A stretch of DNA of 34,825 nt from Verrucomicrobiota bacterium (GTDB taxonomy: Bacteria > Verrucomicrobiota > Verrucomicrobiia > Limisphaerales > SIBE01), in NCBI GenBank assembly GCA_027623095.1, contig JAQBVM010000031.1, positions 1 to 34,825 on the forward strand, given 5' to 3'. How positions within the stretch are numbered: position 1 is the first letter of the stretch; every line of letters begins with the position of its first letter. Below are positions 32,767 through 34,825 of the stretch, piece after piece. A program made the position numbers and the translations under genes. The notes under the pieces are model-generated. The model was given only the letters and a program-made list of their open reading frames with translations. It did no database searches and was not told where the DNA came from.

Positions 32767-34212
32767 ATGAACGTCTCCCTGACCATACTTGAATTGGCAG
32801 TCGTTTCGCTTGGGATCGCGATCCTGCTCGTGGATCTATGGCTTCCGGAACAGCATCGGCGTCTCCTAGGCTACACAGCCGCCGCCGGCGTGGGTTTGAT
32901 TCTTGTGGCAAGTTTTCTTATCTCGGTTCCTAGCGCGGAATACGCCTTCGGCAAAATGTATGTCATGGATCCCCTCGCACTCTTTTTTAAGCGATTCTTC
33001 CTCCTGGCGGGCGCGATCGTCCTGCTTCTTTCCGTCGAGTTCTCGGATCGGATTGAAACCGGAATTGGCGAATATTACACGATCATCCTCTTCGCATTGT
33101 CAGGAATGATGTTCGCAGCTTCGGCAAACGACTTGATTCTTGTTTTTGTCGCGCTCGAACTGATCACTGTTGCTTTTTACGTTCTCACAAGTTTCCAACG
33201 CAATAACATCAAATCGCTCGAAGCGGGAGTGAAATACCTGATTCTCGGCGCGCTTGCGTCCGCCTTTATGGTTTATGGAATCGCTCTCATCTTCGGCACG
33301 GCGAACTCAACGAAATTCGGCGATATCCTTGCTGTTGCCGGCAGCGTTTCCTCAAATCCCCTCTTCTTGCTCGGAATCCTGTTTGTGTTGGTCGGCCTTG
33401 GATTTAAGATTGCGGCGTTCCCATTCCAAATGTGGGCGCCGGATGTCTATCAGGGTTCCCCAACACCGACGACCGCTCTTCTGGCTGTCGGGTCAAAGGC
33501 GGCGGGAATCGTCCTCCTGCTGCGCATCCTGTTTAGTGCTGTCCCACAGATCGCCTCACAATGGACTTCGCTCCTCATTGTTATTTCTGGAGTCACGATT
33601 CTGTACGGAAATCTCTGTGCCCTTCCTCAGCGCAGTTTGAAACGGTTGCTCGGCTATTCTAGCATTGCCCACGCCGGGTATCTCCTATTGGGAGTTGCGG
33701 CGGTCAGCATGGCTGGCTCCTCGGCTATTCTGTATTACCTCCTAGGGTATCTCTTTACGGTATTGGCCGCGTTCACGGTCATCTGCATTGTGATGCGCGA
33801 GGTGGATAACGACGATATCAGTTCGTTTGAAGGCCTGCATGCGCGCTCCCCATTACTCGCCGCCACCTTGAGTTTGGCAATGATTTCCCTGGCTGGAATT
33901 CCGCCGTTGGCGGGTTTTTTCGGAAAGTTCCTACTTTTGAAGGCGGTAATCGAGCAAGGCGCGAATGAGCCCGGATACTACTGTCTCGTCATTGTCGCGC
34001 TAGTCGGCGTTGTCATCTCGCTCTATTACTATCTCGGCGTTGTGCGGACCGTCTATTGGACGAATCCGTCGCCGGGTCAAGCTTCCATTCTAGTATCGAC
34101 GCCAGTTCGATTCATGATTTACGCCTGCATCGTCGGAATGCTTTACCTGGGACTTCTACCCAACGCCGCCGTCAATCTGGCGATTCGCGCAGTCCAGGTC
34201 TTTCACCTGTAA
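32767..34212 (+). CDS. nuoN: NADH-quinone oxidoreductase subunit N
   Basis: The 481-residue third antiporter-like subunit completes the proton-pumping arm. Features include LILVFVALELITVAFYVL with the conserved glutamate, GFKIAAFPFQMWAPDVYQGSPTPTTALLAVGSKAAG with the conserved lysines, and RLLGYSSIAHAGY. ATG 32767 follows nuoM by 19 bases; the frame runs upstream to 32716 inside nuoM without homology. It is the last gene of the block; the next frame, on the other strand, ends one base beyond its stop. Confidence 0.96.
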   Translation: MNVSLTILELAVVSLGIAILLVDLWLPEQHRRLLGYTAAAGVGLILVASFLISVPSAEYAFGKMYVMDPLALFFKRFFLLAGAIVLLLSVEFSDRIETGIGEYYTIILFALSGMMFAASANDLILVFVALELITVAFYVLTSFQRNNIKSLEAGVKYLILGALASAFMVYGIALIFGTANSTKFGDILAVAGSVSSNPLFLLGILFVLVGLGFKIAAFPFQMWAPDVYQGSPTPTTALLAVGSKAAGIVLLLRILFSAVPQIASQWTSLLIVISGVTILYGNLCALPQRSLKRLLGYSSIAHAGYLLLGVAAVSMAGSSAILYYLLGYLFTVLAAFTVICIVMREVDNDDISSFEGLHARSPLLAATLSLAMISLAGIPPLAGFFGKFLLLKAVIEQGANEPGYYCLVIVALVGVVISLYYYLGVVRTVYWTNPSPGQASILVSTPVRFMIYACIVGMLYLGLLPNAAVNLAIRAVQVFHL

Positions 34213-34653
34213 TCAGCTCAATTGAGCTTGCCCTGCATTTCGTAAATCCACTTCAGAGCGGCATTCATCATCGCTCAGCTCCAGCACTGGACCATGATGC
34301 GTGTGCGATCCCGCTATTAACGTGTGTTGAATCCCCGCTTCCGCAAGAATCTGCCGGCGAATTGTCTCCAGTGAACGTTCCGTGGGGGAGCGCCCAAGAT
34401 CGAGACCCACCACCGCCAGTTTCGAACCACCCGCATGGATAACAAGCGCCGTCGCGAACAGCGGGTCCAAAACGCCATCGGAAAGGGCGTCATGTCGCGC
34501 TCCATAGCCCCACATTGGCACGGGTTCCGCAGGCGTGATCTCGTGTTTTGCAACTCCGATCTCGAAGCCCTCACTCGCCATTGCTTCGTGACAAAGCAGC
34601 AGCGCGAGCAAAAGCCGCAACGAGGTCGAGTGGGTGAAGAGTGGAAAGTTCAT
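34213..34653 (-). pseudogene. Neutral/alkaline ceramidase-like N-terminal remnant
   Basis: The frame encodes a signal peptide (SLRLLLALLLCHEAMASE) and the first part of a neutral/alkaline non-lysosomal ceramidase-type domain: GVAKHEITPAEPVPMWGYG, SDGVLDPLFATALVIHAGG, VVGLDLGRSP and LIAGSHTHHGPVLEL, where HTHHGP is the metal-binding stretch. Such enzymes cleave an N-acyl bond and are usually above 400 residues. Here the frame ends after about 146 codons, shortly after that motif. In another frame at 34218-34271 there is MMNAALKWIYEMQGKLN followed by a stop, which could be the original C-terminus brought close by an internal deletion with loss of frame. It is convergent with nuoN. ATG 34653 is chosen for the signal peptide; an upstream start at 34689 is possible. 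Confidence 0.6.
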
Positions 34654-34762
34654 GGAACGAGAGTGTGCGCATTTTCGGATACGCCGCAAACCCCTTTTTG
34701 GAATCTTTGCGTGGCGAATTCAAATCTCGTCAAACACTACAGCGACACACTTAAAACCGGCA

Positions 34763-34784
34763 CGCGGCCTTCCAGGCCGCAGCA
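34763..34784. repeat. Second copy of the 22-bp repeat arm
   Basis: These 22 bases are identical to 6029-6050, in the same orientation. The partner arm expected about 55 bases further on lies beyond the window. The sequence after it differs from the spacer of the first copy. Confidence 0.75.
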
Positions 34785-34825
34785 TGTTCGTTAAAGCCAC
34801 GCAGTCGATCTGGCCTGCGGTTTCC

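Noticed and set aside
1-34825. CRISPR arrays, insertion sequences with transposases, rRNA genes, phage genes
   Set aside because: No regularly spaced direct repeats, transposase or integrase frames, or rRNA sequence were seen anywhere in the window.

Overview
This 34.8 kb window reads as a soil-type Verrucomicrobiota chromosome (order Pedosphaerales or a relative; this is inferred from gene style, not proven). The signs are a NuoB-N complex I operon, a housekeeping sigma factor with a long Ser/Lys-rich N-terminal extension, an ECF-like sigma with a large unknown N-terminal domain, several families of palindromic intergenic repeats, and secreted amidohydrolase, creatininase and ceramidase-type genes. 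Base composition is moderate, somewhat above half GC by eye.

Layout. (1) 1-2.0 kb, minus strand: a secreted protein cut by the left edge, a decayed sigma-factor remnant, and the intact sigma gene that it resembles. (2) 2.0-3.0 kb: a repeat-rich gap. (3) 3.0-6.0 kb, plus: creatininase-family hydrolase, zinc-type dehydrogenase and secreted polysaccharide deacetylase, separated by palindromic elements. (4) 6.1-10.3 kb, plus: an ABC exporter (ATPase and permease), then a small-protein/nucleotidyltransferase pair of AbiE style, which abuts a 5'-truncated second ABC permease. (5) 10.3-11.3 kb: a dispersed repeat and an RraA-like protein with a lipoprotein-type leader. (6) 11.35-16.0 kb, minus: a giant triple amidohydrolase followed by an AhpD/CMD-family gene. 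(7) 16.4-18.0 kb, plus: a sugar-isomerase-like TIM barrel and a DJ-1/PfpI protein. (8) 18.1-20.1 kb, minus: rpoD. (9) 20.3-34.2 kb, plus: nuoBCDEFGHIJKLMN, with tRNA-Gln(CTG) on the opposite strand between nuoE and nuoF. (10) Right edge: a ceramidase-domain remnant and a partial repeat.

The most exciting item is the AhpD/carboxymuconolactone-decarboxylase-like gene at 11353-11898 (minus). Its reading frame contains one in-frame TGA exactly where the second cysteine of the redox CxxC motif belongs (C-V-F-U-Q-D-I-N). Directly downstream is a 7-bp all-GC hairpin with a GUG loop, 18 nt after the UGA, matching the published description of bacterial SECIS elements. This is a strong selenoprotein candidate that an ordinary gene caller would split in two or call a pseudogene.

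How the genes work together: the nuo block encodes all complex I subunits except NuoA, which is not in this window. rpoD and nuoB diverge from a shared 289-bp region holding a perfect TGTGA-N6-TCACA palindrome, the classic CRP/FNR-family half-site pair. The other genes look like secreted or peripheral catabolic functions rather than one pathway. Repeats and remnants (sigma, ABC permease, ceramidase) show active gene decay around the conserved rpoD-nuo core.
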